A stretch of DNA of 64,000 nt from contig JBMNTS010000003.1 of NCBI GenBank assembly GCA_050945855.1, positions 12,740-76,739 on the forward strand. Direction: 5' to 3'. This document shows, piece after piece, positions 36,215 through 45,643 of the stretch; the stretch's first letter is position 1; every line of letters begins with the position of its first letter. Both the position numbers and the translations under genes were made by a program. The stretch is from CAYSNP01 sp050945855 (GTDB taxonomy: Bacteria; Bacillota; Clostridia; Christensenellales; DTU072). Below the pieces are notes generated by a model. It made no database searches, was not told where the DNA came from, and saw only the letters and a list, made by a program, of their open reading frames with translations.

Positions 36215-36414
36215 CTTTGCACCTCTATCGCGCAATCAGGACATACAACGGCGCAGTTGGCACAGCCTATACATTTATCGCCATCCGTTACACAAGCGTA
36301 AAAATAGCCGCTCGCGTTGCTTTTGTCCGATATCGCTATTATCTTTACGGGGCACTCTCTCACACAGAGCGCGCACCCTTTGCATACTTCTTTGTCAATG
36401 ATAGTTCTTGCCAA
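36211..36414 (-). CDS. 2-oxoacid oxidoreductase ferredoxin (delta) subunit
   Basis: A 67-residue 2[4Fe-4S] ferredoxin subunit. Cluster motifs are CKGCALCVREC (from residue 11) and CIGCANCAVVC (from residue 48). The start is TTG at 36414, with AAGGAG upstream; the codon before GCA-AGA-ACT is TTG and no ATG is available. It is the first gene of the four-gene oxidoreductase operon and overlaps the alpha subunit gene by 4 bp. Confidence 0.92.
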   Translation of the reverse strand: MARTIIDKEVCKGCALCVRECPVKIIAISDKSNASGYFYACVTDGDKCIGCANCAVVCPDCAIEVQR

Positions 36415-36446
36415 TTTTTTTCTCCTTAGAAAACAGCATTTTATAA

Positions 36447-36475
36447 AGTATACAATTTTAGAATTACATTGTAAA
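36447..36475 (-). promoter_or_regulatory. Promoter of the 2-oxoacid oxidoreductase operon
   Basis: On the minus strand TTTACA (36470-36475), 17-bp spacer, TATACT (36447-36452). Confidence 0.65.
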
Positions 36476-36590
36476 GTTTTTTTAGCCCGGGATAAGAAAA
36501 GCCCCGATTTTTTGGCAAAAAATTTATCCGAACCCGCAAATAAATTAAAAATGCCGCGGCACACAAATCAAAGTGTCTTTGCGCTCTTTG

Positions 36591-36827
36591 TTATGACTTA
36601 GCCCTGTAGAAAAGGATATTTTTAGCTAAAATATCGTTGTAGGAAAAGCTTGAAAGGTCGCCGTCAAGATGCCTTACCGTAAAGATGGACGGATAAGTGC
36701 TTTCCACGCTGCCGTGAATGGTTTCTATTCGGTTGCGCCCGCGGTTGACTCTCAGGCGTATTGTTATGCCTTTCAAATCTGTAACCTGCCTTTTTGTGGC
36801 GTCTATATCCTGATTGATTTCCCTCAT
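36591..36827 (-). CDS. veg: Veg family protein
   Basis: A 78-residue protein of the Veg family, widespread in Bacillota and linked in Bacillus to biofilm gene control and spore outgrowth. It begins with a helical segment (INQDIDATKRQVTDLKG), then the small beta-barrel with RLRVNRGRNRIETIHGSVES, TYPSIFTVR and SFSYNDILAKNI, all in family order. It stands alone upstream of the oxidoreductase operon. Its presence supports a Bacillota origin for the window. Confidence 0.88.
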   Translation of the reverse strand: MREINQDIDATKRQVTDLKGITIRLRVNRGRNRIETIHGSVESTYPSIFTVRHLDGDLSSFSYNDILAKNILFYRAKS

Positions 36828-36975
36828 ACTCTTTTAAAGGCGAATACCTGCCCTTTTAAGTATAGCCTATTTTGGGCAAATTATAATTGAAAGGCGCGGT
36901 TTATTTAAAAAATCCCTTCTTTTCCGCCGCTTTTTATAGTATAATTAAAAATAAAAATAGGAATAAGGGTGCAAA

Positions 36976-38082
36976 ATGGCAAAGAAAAAACCTGACAAAA
37001 TCATGAAATTTCTCAAAAATATGTCAAAGCGGGAAAAGGGACTGGCAATAGCTTTGATAGTAGCGATTGCGGTATGCGGCTGCCTTGCGGGCGAGCTTTT
37101 TCTTACCGTTCCTCAAGATTTGCCCGAGCCGCCGCTCTCAAACAGGCAATTCGGGTACGTTCAGACGGGGGACGGACTGGTCAGCGCGCAGGAGGGACTT
37201 AATATTTACCTGCTGGACACGGGACAGGGCGAAAGTATTTATATCCTGTTTCCGGACGGAAAAAACATGCTGATAGACGCGGGGCGGGGTACGGCGGAAA
37301 ATCAGCAGGCAACGCAGACTTTTTTAAGCTTTTTTACGGAAAATGAGATAAGCGCTCTGGATTACCTTATGCTTACGCACAGCGACGCCGACCATTGCAA
37401 TATGCTGGACGATATTGTGGAGATGCTGGAGGTAAAGAAATTTTACCTTAACGATTACCCTGTGGAGAGCGCAAGCGCCACCTACAAAAAATTCCACGGG
37501 CTGGCCGTCGCAGAGGAAGGAGCGGAATACGTGCTTATCGATGAGGACGGGGAAGTTTATTACATAGAGAGTGGGGAAGGCGCGGCTAAGCCGTATAAAA
37601 TGACGATTTTCGCGCCCGGATACAATAACAGTGAACTGCCCGAGGGCACCAATCCCGACAGCCCCATCTGCATTTTGGAATACGGGGGGAGAAAAGTGCT
37701 CTTGACAGGCGACGCGACTAAGGAATCGGAGGAGTATTTTATAGACTGGCTGGATAATCCCCAAGGTCTTGACATCGATGTGCTGAAAGTGGGACACCAT
37801 GGCAGCAAAGAGAGCACCGCGGAGAGTTTTTTGGAATATTTTACGCCGGAATACGCCCTTATCAGCTGCGGAGAGCAAAACACTTATGACCACCCTTCCG
37901 CAATGCTGATGAACAGGCTGTTTAATTACGGAATAGTAACGTACCGTACCAACAGGCACGGCACGATATTATTATCCATAGACAGTGAAGGGGATATGCG
38001 GTTTACCACTAAATTTTACGCGCCGCCGGAAAACAACAGGTTTGACCTGCCTACACTATACGCTTCCCAGGCCGCGGAATAA
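36976..38082 (+). CDS. Membrane-anchored MBL-fold hydrolase (ComEC/Rec2-like C-terminal domain)
   Basis: A 368-residue protein with a cytoplasmic basic N-terminus, one membrane helix (about 18-38) and an extracellular metallo-beta-lactamase-fold domain. Metal-site motifs are LTHSDADHCN, LLTGDATKESEE, KVGHHGSKEST and YDHPS; NIYLLDTGQGESIYI begins the fold. This is the stand-alone form of the ComEC nuclease-like domain, without the ComEC channel. The substrate may be extracellular DNA or a phosphodiester, by family analogy only. AAGGGTG precedes the ATG. Confidence 0.85.
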   Translation: MAKKKPDKIMKFLKNMSKREKGLAIALIVAIAVCGCLAGELFLTVPQDLPEPPLSNRQFGYVQTGDGLVSAQEGLNIYLLDTGQGESIYILFPDGKNMLIDAGRGTAENQQATQTFLSFFTENEISALDYLMLTHSDADHCNMLDDIVEMLEVKKFYLNDYPVESASATYKKFHGLAVAEEGAEYVLIDEDGEVYYIESGEGAAKPYKMTIFAPGYNNSELPEGTNPDSPICILEYGGRKVLLTGDATKESEEYFIDWLDNPQGLDIDVLKVGHHGSKESTAESFLEYFTPEYALISCGEQNTYDHPSAMLMNRLFNYGIVTYRTNRHGTILLSIDSEGDMRFTTKFYAPPENNRFDLPTLYASQAAE

Positions 38083-38086
38083 AAAC

Positions 38087-39139
38087 CTACCATTTATTAT
38101 AGACTTTTTCGCAAAAAGCGTGCATATTTTCTATGACAAGCTCTTTGCCGTCGTCCAAAATTACCTTGCCGCTCCAGGTACCGTAGACCTGATGCGTAAC
38201 CATTTTTAATAAGCCCAGATTAAGATTGACAAAATGGTCAAAGTAGGGCATCATTGTCATTTCAAAGCGTCCGTCCTCGGAATGGAAATGCCAGGGCGAC
38301 ATCCACTTGCCCCCGACTTCGGGGTCGGGGTCTACCCAAACCCTGCCTATCTTATGGCATTTGCCGTCATAAAACAGCGCGGTTTCGGTAGCGGCTTCCT
38401 CGTTGCCGAAGCCCCAGGTTATTTCAAAACCAAACAGCTTGCCGTCCAGAAAGCAGGAGCCGTTGCCCCAATACCACATATTGGAATAAGGCCATACGCC
38501 TCTGCCCCAGTCTAACACCAAAAAGGTGTTTTTGGGGCTGAATTCCTTCACAAAGTCATTGATTTTGACAGTACCGGTAACGGGCATGCAGTTAATTTTT
38601 TGGGTAAAGAAAAAGCGGTTGGGGGCGGGCTTGGAAAACGGGGTGGCTATGGTCAGACTTTCCAGTCCTTTTTGCATCTTCGCCGTAATATCAATCTCTA
38701 TTTCGCTGTTGCGTGAGCCTTTGCCTTTAAAATACAGCTCGCGTTTATCCTCTGTAACGTTAACGGAGTAATCAAAACTTTTATCCTTAATGCCAAAGGA
38801 ATAAGGGGCGTCGCCGTTGCGGTTCAATTCCTTCGCGTGAGTTTTCAAGGATACTTTCATAGCTTCCCATTTTTTGCCGCTCTCCAGATCTATTACGCCT
38901 ATCGTGGCTCCCGAGGCTAAGGAAATATTGGCAAAATTCATCTGCACGGAAAACTTATCGTCCGAAAACTGATAAAAATCCCACTCCTTTATCCGCCTTT
39001 TGGGAGCGGTAATGTTTTCGCGGTTGTACACGAAAAGGTTTCTTTTACAATAACCGGGGCGGGCAAGCGTGCCGTCCTCATTCAACAGGTTTTGCCGTTC
39101 GGTTATCTCGATTTGTTTGTTTAACTCGGTTTTTTTCAT
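38087..39139 (-). CDS. DUF2804 family protein
   Basis: A 350-residue protein of the DUF2804 family, recognised from NLLNEDGTLARPGYCKRNLF, KRRIKEWDFYQF and DWGRGVWPYSNMWYWGNGS with the C-terminal HFHSEDGRFEMTM and YGTWSGKVILDDG. The fold is expected to be beta-rich and related to lipocalin-like AttH proteins; the function is unknown. I place the start at ATG 39139, with GGGAGGAA upstream, leaving out a 20-residue extension. It is downstream of the LURP-one-like gene and ends 4 bp from the stop of the convergent MBL gene. Confidence 0.82.
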   Translation of the reverse strand: MKKTELNKQIEITERQNLLNEDGTLARPGYCKRNLFVYNRENITAPKRRIKEWDFYQFSDDKFSVQMNFANISLASGATIGVIDLESGKKWEAMKVSLKTHAKELNRNGDAPYSFGIKDKSFDYSVNVTEDKRELYFKGKGSRNSEIEIDITAKMQKGLESLTIATPFSKPAPNRFFFTQKINCMPVTGTVKINDFVKEFSPKNTFLVLDWGRGVWPYSNMWYWGNGSCFLDGKLFGFEITWGFGNEEAATETALFYDGKCHKIGRVWVDPDPEVGGKWMSPWHFHSEDGRFEMTMMPYFDHFVNLNLGLLKMVTHQVYGTWSGKVILDDGKELVIENMHAFCEKVYNKW

Positions 39140-39224
39140 TGCTTCCTCCCTTTTTATTATTAAGGGCAATGCCGTGTAAGCAATGCCCTTGTGATGCAAA
39201 ATTTATTTAGCGCCAAAACACCTG

Positions 39225-39725
39225 TTAGTCGTTAAGACCGAATCTCTTGTTCTGATTGTTGTGCATGCTGTTGTCTATGATAAGGGCGAGAGCGCAGAAC
39301 AGGGCGGGGTCAAAGTTGTCGGATACATCCAACTCGTAGGTGTCGCCGATATGCATATACTTTTTATGAATGGAGCCGATATACTGACCTTGCATATACA
39401 CGGTAAAGTCCCACGCAAGCCAGCTGCCCTTAATCTCAAACTCGTTATTGTTGCCGTCCTCGATAATAAATCTGGGTCTGCCGAATCTTAACTTGCGGCG
39501 CACAAACAGCTTGAGCTCTTTATCCTGAAACACTTTATATTTAGGCATAAGAGAAATCAGTCTCTTTTTAATATAGCAGACTTCATCGCCATTGATATCG
39601 TTCAAATATATTCTGGTAATAGACAGAGCAGGCTTTTTGCCTTTGAAAACCAAATTGCCGTTGCTGTCGGTAAACTTATACTTATCGCCTATGGCAAGCA
39701 CTCTTTGTTTCAGATATAATTTCAT
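39225..39725 (-). CDS. LURP-one-related (tubby-like fold) protein
   Basis: A 166-residue protein of the LURP-one-related family, a phospholipid-scramblase/tubby-like beta barrel. It begins LYLKQRVLAIGDKYKFTDSN and contains IIEDGNNNEFEIKGSWLAWD and the C-terminal helix DPALFCALALIIDNSMHNNQ, the central helix of the barrel. Bacterial members have no settled function. GGAGGG precedes the ATG and the promoter at 39747-39775 is near consensus. It may be co-transcribed with the DUF2804 gene downstream. Confidence 0.82.
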   Translation of the reverse strand: MKLYLKQRVLAIGDKYKFTDSNGNLVFKGKKPALSITRIYLNDINGDEVCYIKKRLISLMPKYKVFQDKELKLFVRRKLRFGRPRFIIEDGNNNEFEIKGSWLAWDFTVYMQGQYIGSIHKKYMHIGDTYELDVSDNFDPALFCALALIIDNSMHNNQNKRFGLND

Positions 39726-39746
39726 GTTGTCCCTCCATTTTTGTAC

Positions 39747-39775
39747 AGTATATCACTTAAAATGAGGCTTGTCAA
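39747..39775 (-). promoter_or_regulatory. Promoter of the LURP-one-like gene
   Basis: On the minus strand TTGACA (39770-39775), 17-bp spacer, TATACT (39747-39752). Confidence 0.8.
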
Positions 39776-39872
39776 TACCAAAAAGAGCATTATGAATGAC
39801 CCTTTATTGCATCGACATTGCGTCTCTCCTTTGCCCGATTGCTTATTTCCCCTGCCCTTTCACACAGTTAAA

Positions 39873-42821
39873 TCACTTTATTATTATCGTTTTTATTTCA
39901 AAGGGGGTGAAGGAAAGCGCGGACAGGTCGGCTTTCTTTATGCACTCCTCAAGCATATTGGCTTCATGGCATTCCACATAGCTTTGGCTGCAGGTGATTC
40001 TGGCGGTGGTGGCTTTGCCTTGGTTTTCGTAAATCCTGAGCAGGGTGCCCATATTGTCGCGGGTCTTTTTGATTGTTTCGATTACGATATTCTTTTTGTC
40101 GGATACCGCGAAGGCGGGGTATTCCAGACCTTTGGAGATAATTATAGGATTGTTGAAAGCGTAGGCGTATTCCTGCGTGTTATTATCCTCAAACCTGCCC
40201 TTATAGGGATAGAGAGCGTAGCGGAAACATTGCTCTCCCCTGTCCGCGCAAGGGTCGGGATATACCGGGCTTCTGAGCAGGTTAAGGGAAATAAGACCTT
40301 CCTTTACCCTGTGCCCGTACTTGCAGTCGTTAATCAGGCTTATGCCGTATTCGCCGTCTTCCAAATCCACCCACTTGTGAGCGCAAATCTCAAATTGCGC
40401 TTTTTCCTGTTTTGTTTCGTCTTTGGTACTGCGCTTGATGTTGCCCATCTGGATATCGCAGCGCACCTTATCCGAATAAGTCATGGGTCTGAATTCCGCC
40501 CTGAGCATTTTGTGCGTTTCCTGCCAGTTGACCAGCGTTTCAAACTCCACATAAGGAACGCCGGTAGTGAGGATAACCTTTTGAATTAATGAGGACCTGT
40601 TATATTTATAAGTATTGGTGCGGATAACTCTGGGACCGTCAAGCTCTGTCGTGTAGCTTACCAGCTTAAACTGGCGGGGAGCCTTTTTGGTGTAGTCAAT
40701 GCTGATATCCCAGGCGTTGTAATGCATACGCTTGTCTTTGTATACGTTAAGGCGGTTGAGGAACACTTTGCTGTGCTCGATATTGTCCTGCTTGGTAATC
40801 AGGCTCACGATGTCGCCGCTCTTGTCAAAGGTGAGCTTTATCAAATCGTTTTCTATGGTGTTGTGTGAGCAGTTGGGCTGGACAATGCTTTTCGCCGGCT
40901 GCAGATAGCCTATGGAATAAGGCTTGAGGTCGGCTATATGCCACTCATTGTTATGCTTGACATATTCCCTGCGGGCAAACGGGGTAGTGTTGACCGCCAC
41001 CGTTTTGTCCAGTTTGTTAAGGTTGTCAAGCGCCTTTTGCTTAATCCCCTCCAGAGCGGCAAGCAACGCCTCGTACCGCTCTTCCGCCTCTTTATATACC
41101 CGATTAATGGAAGAGCCTGGAATAATATCGTGGAATTGGTACAGCAGCACCTCTTTCCAGATTTCGTCCAACTGCTCTTTGGGATACGCGTAGCCGTAGC
41201 AAGCGGCAAGCGCGCACAAAAACTCCGCGTCGTGCAAAGCCTGTTCGCATTTTCTGTTATACCGTTTGGTCTTAGACTGCGTGGTGAGCGTGCCCTGATG
41301 TTTTTCCAGATATAACTCCCCTTTGTGGGAAATCATCTTGTCGCGGTATTTTTCCAATTGGGAAAACACCTCGGAAGCGGGCGCAAGCTTGACCGTGGTC
41401 ATGCCCTTTTGCTTTGTCGCCCTGACAATGCTCTCCATGTGCCCCTCCCCGGGACCGCCGCCGCCGTCTCCGATGCCAAACAGCAGGGAGGCTACGGGTA
41501 TTTTATCCTTTTCCGCGTTGCATCGCGCGGTGGCTTCCACACTCACCGCGTGCCCTTCCGCGCAGTAATTGCCGTAAGGGGGCATATGCACTATTATCTC
41601 GCTGTCGTCTATGCCTTTCCACTTGAAAGAATTGTAAGGCCATTTGTTCTGCATATTCCAGCTTAGCTTAATGGTCAGGAAGTAGTCCATTCCGCATTTT
41701 TTTATAATCTGCGGCAGCGCGCCGCTGAAACCGAACACGTCGGGCAGCCAGCACACTTTGGGGCTGATGCCGAATTCCTTGCGCCAGAATTCCGTCCCGT
41801 ATACGCATTGGCGAATCAGCGATTCCCCGCAGGGCACGTTGTTGTCCGCCTCCGTCCACATACCGCCCTGAATTTCTATCCTGCCGTTGGCTACCGCTTC
41901 CTTTACTCTGCGGTAAAGAGAAGGATGATCCTGCTTTACCCACTGGAAAAGCTGAGCCTGACTTGCCCCGAAAACATAGTCATCGTATTTTTCTATATTC
42001 TGCAGCTGGTTGGCAAAAGTCCTGCAGCCTTTGCGGCGGGATTCCCTGACCGGCCACAGCCATGCGAGGTCTATATGCGCGTGTCCCGTGGCGTACACGG
42101 TATCCGCTCCCTGTTCGCCGTAGTTGTATTCCGCCAATATGACTTCCCTTGCTTTTTGAACGTTGACGGGACTGAAATCCGTAAGCAGCTTATCGGCTAA
42201 GGCAAGCGCGATGCCGATTTTACGCCTTTTGTTCTCGTCGCTTATGCTGATTTTTTGGGTAAGCAGAGCATGGTAATCATAATACAGCGCTCTGATGTCC
42301 TCCCTTACCTCCACGAGATCCGCTCTCTTTAATTTGGCGTAGCTTATCTTATCCACCAAAGTCTTGTTGTATCCCGCTTCCACCCAAAAGTCGATTTCCT
42401 CTCCGCCTTCGGCGCAGGAATACAATTCCACCTCCTGCTTTCCCTTTGCGGGCTGGGCTACGTTTAATAAGCCGTCGATTTTACTAAGACCTATGACGGG
42501 ATTGCCATCGTCGTCAAACAGACAGCCTTCCCAGTCCACATTGATTAATGCGCTTATCTTTTTGCCTGCGCAGCTTGTGGGCACTCTGCCCTTGAAATTG
42601 AACCACGCGCAATCGTAATTGATGCCCCACCTGTCCCCGATGCTGATGGGATTGAAAGCCAGTTCCTCTCTTTTGTCAAAGGGGATAGGCTCTTTGTCCG
42701 CCGCGTAGAAAGCCTGGAGTTCTCCCACTTTGGTGTAAACGCGACGTCTGATTTGTTTTAATTTACCGGAATTAGCCGCGATTTTTGCAAGAGCGTTTTT
42801 CTTGAATTTGGGATAAGACAT
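39873..42821 (-). CDS. Alpha-mannosidase, glycoside hydrolase family 38
   Basis: A 982-residue cytoplasmic GH38 enzyme that hydrolyses alpha-mannosides. The catalytic domain shows the zinc-site motif GHAHIDLAWLWP, GGMWTEADNNVPCGESLIRQ and the nucleophile Asp in WLPDVFGFSG, followed by the helical and beta-sandwich domains, ending with SLINDCKYGHRV. There is no signal peptide, so it acts on imported glycans. AAAGGAG precedes the ATG. It starts 27 bp after a class I aminotransferase gene and may be read from the same transcript. No mannose transporter is nearby. Confidence 0.93.
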   Translation of the reverse strand: MSYPKFKKNALAKIAANSGKLKQIRRRVYTKVGELQAFYAADKEPIPFDKREELAFNPISIGDRWGINYDCAWFNFKGRVPTSCAGKKISALINVDWEGCLFDDDGNPVIGLSKIDGLLNVAQPAKGKQEVELYSCAEGGEEIDFWVEAGYNKTLVDKISYAKLKRADLVEVREDIRALYYDYHALLTQKISISDENKRRKIGIALALADKLLTDFSPVNVQKAREVILAEYNYGEQGADTVYATGHAHIDLAWLWPVRESRRKGCRTFANQLQNIEKYDDYVFGASQAQLFQWVKQDHPSLYRRVKEAVANGRIEIQGGMWTEADNNVPCGESLIRQCVYGTEFWRKEFGISPKVCWLPDVFGFSGALPQIIKKCGMDYFLTIKLSWNMQNKWPYNSFKWKGIDDSEIIVHMPPYGNYCAEGHAVSVEATARCNAEKDKIPVASLLFGIGDGGGGPGEGHMESIVRATKQKGMTTVKLAPASEVFSQLEKYRDKMISHKGELYLEKHQGTLTTQSKTKRYNRKCEQALHDAEFLCALAACYGYAYPKEQLDEIWKEVLLYQFHDIIPGSSINRVYKEAEERYEALLAALEGIKQKALDNLNKLDKTVAVNTTPFARREYVKHNNEWHIADLKPYSIGYLQPAKSIVQPNCSHNTIENDLIKLTFDKSGDIVSLITKQDNIEHSKVFLNRLNVYKDKRMHYNAWDISIDYTKKAPRQFKLVSYTTELDGPRVIRTNTYKYNRSSLIQKVILTTGVPYVEFETLVNWQETHKMLRAEFRPMTYSDKVRCDIQMGNIKRSTKDETKQEKAQFEICAHKWVDLEDGEYGISLINDCKYGHRVKEGLISLNLLRSPVYPDPCADRGEQCFRYALYPYKGRFEDNNTQEYAYAFNNPIIISKGLEYPAFAVSDKKNIVIETIKKTRDNMGTLLRIYENQGKATTARITCSQSYVECHEANMLEECIKKADLSALSFTPFEIKTIIIK

Positions 42822-42848
42822 TATAGACTCCTTTAATTTTATTGCGGA

Positions 42849-44042
42849 TTAATGCTTAAGGGCGTAGGCTTCCAGCCCTTTTTGAAGGATGTTCATGGCT
42901 TTTTGCAAATCCTCTTTTTTAAGCACGTAAGCCATCCTTACCTCGTCAGCGCCCATACCCTTGGTGGCGTAAAAGCCTTCCGCGGGAGCGAACATAACCG
43001 TTTCGCCGTCCACGTCAAACTCTTTTAACATCCATATTACAAAATCTTCCGCGTTGAGCACGGGCAGCTTGGCTATTACGTAAAAAGCGCCCTTAGGCTG
43101 CTTGCATACCACGCCGGGCATCTTGCTCAGCGCCTCGTACACTATATCCCTGCGCGCGGTATATTCCTTATTGACGGCGGCAAAGTATGAGTTGTCCGTC
43201 TTGTACAACTCTATGGCGCCTATCATTTCCAGAGTGGGCACGCAAAGCCTGCTTTGGCAAAGTTTGAGCATATTGGCGATAAGCTCGGTGTTTTTGGAAG
43301 CTACAGAGCCTATGCGCGCTCCGCATGCGGAATATCTTTTGGAAATGGAATCCACAATAATTACTCTGTCTTCCACCTTTTTGCAGGTGCCGAAAGAGGT
43401 ATATTCCAGCCCGTCGTAAACAAACTCCCTGTACACCTCGTCGGCGATAATATAAAGGTCGTGCTTATACGCCAGCTCGGCTACCGCGTTGACCTGCGCC
43501 TTGTCGTATACCGCGCCCGTGGGGTTGCCGGGATTGGATAACATAATAGCTTTGGTGCGGGGGGTAAGGTATTTTTCCATTTTCGCCAGAGAGGGCAAGG
43601 CAAAACCTTCCTCCGCGTAAGTCGTCATAGGCACGATTTTTACGCCTACGGGCAGGCTGAAACCGTTGTAATTGGTGTAAAACGGCTCGGGCACAAGCAC
43701 CTCATCCCCTATATCGCAGGTGGCGATAAGCGAAAACATCAGCGCTTCGCTGCCGCCGTTGGTGATAAGAATCTGGTTTTGCTCATAATCAATGCCGTAT
43801 CTCTTGTAATAGCCGATCATGGCGTCAATAAGCTCAGGCATACCTTGCGAAAAGGAGTATGCCAGCACATTGGAATTAAAATTCTTTACCGCCTCAAAAA
43901 ATACCTCCGGCGTCTCTATGTCCGGCTGTCCGATATTAAGATGATATACCTTTTTGCCCGCCTTTTTTGCCGCTTCGGCTATGGGCACCAGTTTTCTGAT
44001 GGGGGATGCCTGCATTTGCAATATTCTGCCTGATAATTTCAT
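42849..44042 (-). CDS. Class I aminotransferase (aspartate aminotransferase-like)
   Basis: A 397-residue PLP-dependent aminotransferase, class I/II. Motifs are HLNIGQPDIETP, YSFSQGMPELIDAM, LSNPGNPTGAVY, IADEVYREFVYDG and the PLP Lys in DSISKRYSACGARIG. The amino-acid substrate cannot be fixed from sequence; aspartate, alanine or aromatic substrates are possible. AAGGAG lies upstream of the ATG. It stands directly upstream of the GH38 gene and downstream of the terminator of the polyamine operon. Confidence 0.9.
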   Translation of the reverse strand: MKLSGRILQMQASPIRKLVPIAEAAKKAGKKVYHLNIGQPDIETPEVFFEAVKNFNSNVLAYSFSQGMPELIDAMIGYYKRYGIDYEQNQILITNGGSEALMFSLIATCDIGDEVLVPEPFYTNYNGFSLPVGVKIVPMTTYAEEGFALPSLAKMEKYLTPRTKAIMLSNPGNPTGAVYDKAQVNAVAELAYKHDLYIIADEVYREFVYDGLEYTSFGTCKKVEDRVIIVDSISKRYSACGARIGSVASKNTELIANMLKLCQSRLCVPTLEMIGAIELYKTDNSYFAAVNKEYTARRDIVYEALSKMPGVVCKQPKGAFYVIAKLPVLNAEDFVIWMLKEFDVDGETVMFAPAEGFYATKGMGADEVRMAYVLKKEDLQKAMNILQKGLEAYALKH

Positions 44043-44082
44043 ATATTATATACTCCTTATAAAACAAGTTTGTCGTCATTAA

Positions 44083-44112
44083 TTTAAAACACCTGAAGCA
44101 AAGCCTCAAGTG
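44083..44112 (-). terminator. Terminator of the polyamine uptake operon
   Basis: In minus-strand RNA CACTTGAGGC pairs with GCTTCAGGTG (two G-U pairs) around a TTT loop (44090-44112), followed by TTTTAAATT. Confidence 0.75.
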
Positions 44113-44191
44113 TTTTTTTCAGAACTTTGCCTTTTGCATTATATCACCAAATAATGTAAAAAGCAATACGGACAAGCATAGTAAAGGCGTT

Positions 44192-45643
44192 TTATTCGCC
44201 GTCTTTGCCCTCGATATTATCCTTGCTCTCCTCTTTTTCCTTCATGTCAATAACTTTCGCTTCTTCTTCATTCTGGGGAGCGGGCGTTTCATTTGTTTGC
44301 ATTTTGGCAAGGACAGGTCTTGCGAACACGCTTCTGCGCCTTCTCTTGGAAGTCAGATAAAACGCTATCGCTCCTCCGATGATGCCTACGCCTCCCAAAA
44401 CGGACAACACGATTACCCATGTTTGGGGACCGCGCCCCGCGGCCTTAACCCTTTCCCACATATCCACGGCCTGTTCGTTGCTGGCGCCTAAATCTTTCAT
44501 AACGCCCAGATGCTCTGTTTCTATGGGATAACGAAGGGTATCGGCAAAAAACTCCGCCGCGTCAAAATCGTTGTCGGTCAAAATAGCGATGGCGCTCTCG
44601 CTCTCCTGCAGCTTTTCGGGAGCGACTCCTGCGGTGTAGCCTATTTCCATCATATTCCTCATAGCTATCTCGGGGTCGCAAAGATAATTGATCCAATGCA
44701 TAGCCGCATCCTTATTATTGCTGGATTTAGGGATAACCCAACCGTCAAACCAGATATTGCTGCCGGAGTCAGGTATAAAATAATTCAGGTTTTCGCCTTC
44801 CATGATTGCCCAGAACGCGTCCCCGCTCCACGCCAGGTCGGCGTAGGCTATGCCGTTGAGCATATCGTCTTTGCCAAAGTCCACCTCATAGCCTTTCAGG
44901 TGCGGCTTTTGCTCCTTTAAGGCTTGTTCGATAACCGCAAGCAATTCCGCATTCACGGTATTGATAAGCTCCTGCGCGCTTTTGTCTTTCAGCCCCTCGG
45001 GCAGCCTGTCGTTTTCCTTAAGATAAAAGACGGTCGCCGCTACCGCGTCGCGTATACTGTCTTTCATAAGGATTTTGCCTTCCAAAGCGGGATTGCCCGC
45101 CTGATTCCACAACAGTCCCCAGCCTTTGGCAAGGTCCTCTTCCCTGACCGTTTCCGTATTGTAAAGTATGCCTAAGGTACCCCACATATACGGCACAAAA
45201 TAATCGTTCATATTGACCTTGCCCTCCGGCAAATCTATCTCGCCGAACACCTCGTCTATTTTGCCTGTAATCATTGGGTCAACGTTTTCGTAGTTGGATA
45301 TCACGCCAAAATCAAGCGGGGCAAGCAGCCCTTTTTGAAGCAGCTTTTCAATGGCGTATTCGGAAGGGCATATTACGTCTACTTTGGCGTCGTTGTTAAT
45401 TATCTTGGTAAGCATAGTTTCGTTGGTGTCAAAGGTGGAATACTCTATTTCTATATCCTTACCCGTTTGCGCTTTATAATAAGCCTTAAAGCCGTCCTTT
45501 ACTTCCTCGGAAATATACTCTTCCCAGTTGTAAATCACAAATTTGTCCGCTTTAGCTTTGTTGCACGCCGCAAGCGAAAAGCATAATGAAAGCAGCAGCG
45601 CCGCCGCTAACACGATTACTGTGGGTTTGCTAAATCTTTTCAT
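44192..45643 (-). CDS. potD: Spermidine/putrescine-binding protein with extra C-terminal membrane anchor
   Basis: A 483-residue polyamine-binding protein of the PotD family. It has a lipobox LAAC (Cys27) and the core begins DKFVIYNWEEYISEEV, with YFVPYMWGTLGILYNTET and YADLAWSGDAFWAIME typical of PotD/PotF. Unlike usual PotD (about 350 residues) it has a clear C-terminal membrane helix (about 409-430) followed by RRRR and an acidic tail of about 50 residues. It would thus be anchored at both ends. It overlaps potC by 14 bp and is the last gene of the operon. AGGAGG precedes the ATG. Confidence 0.9.
   Translation of the reverse strand: MKRFSKPTVIVLAAALLLSLCFSLAACNKAKADKFVIYNWEEYISEEVKDGFKAYYKAQTGKDIEIEYSTFDTNETMLTKIINNDAKVDVICPSEYAIEKLLQKGLLAPLDFGVISNYENVDPMITGKIDEVFGEIDLPEGKVNMNDYFVPYMWGTLGILYNTETVREEDLAKGWGLLWNQAGNPALEGKILMKDSIRDAVAATVFYLKENDRLPEGLKDKSAQELINTVNAELLAVIEQALKEQKPHLKGYEVDFGKDDMLNGIAYADLAWSGDAFWAIMEGENLNYFIPDSGSNIWFDGWVIPKSSNNKDAAMHWINYLCDPEIAMRNMMEIGYTAGVAPEKLQESESAIAILTDNDFDAAEFFADTLRYPIETEHLGVMKDLGASNEQAVDMWERVKAAGRGPQTWVIVLSVLGGVGIIGGAIAFYLTSKRRRRSVFARPVLAKMQTNETPAPQNEEEAKVIDMKEKEESKDNIEGKDGE

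Noticed and set aside
39150..39190. Hairpin AAGGGCAATGC/GCAATGCCCTT as terminator between the LURP-one-like and DUF2804 genes
   Set aside because: One mismatch in the stem and no T run on the minus strand, so termination is doubtful.
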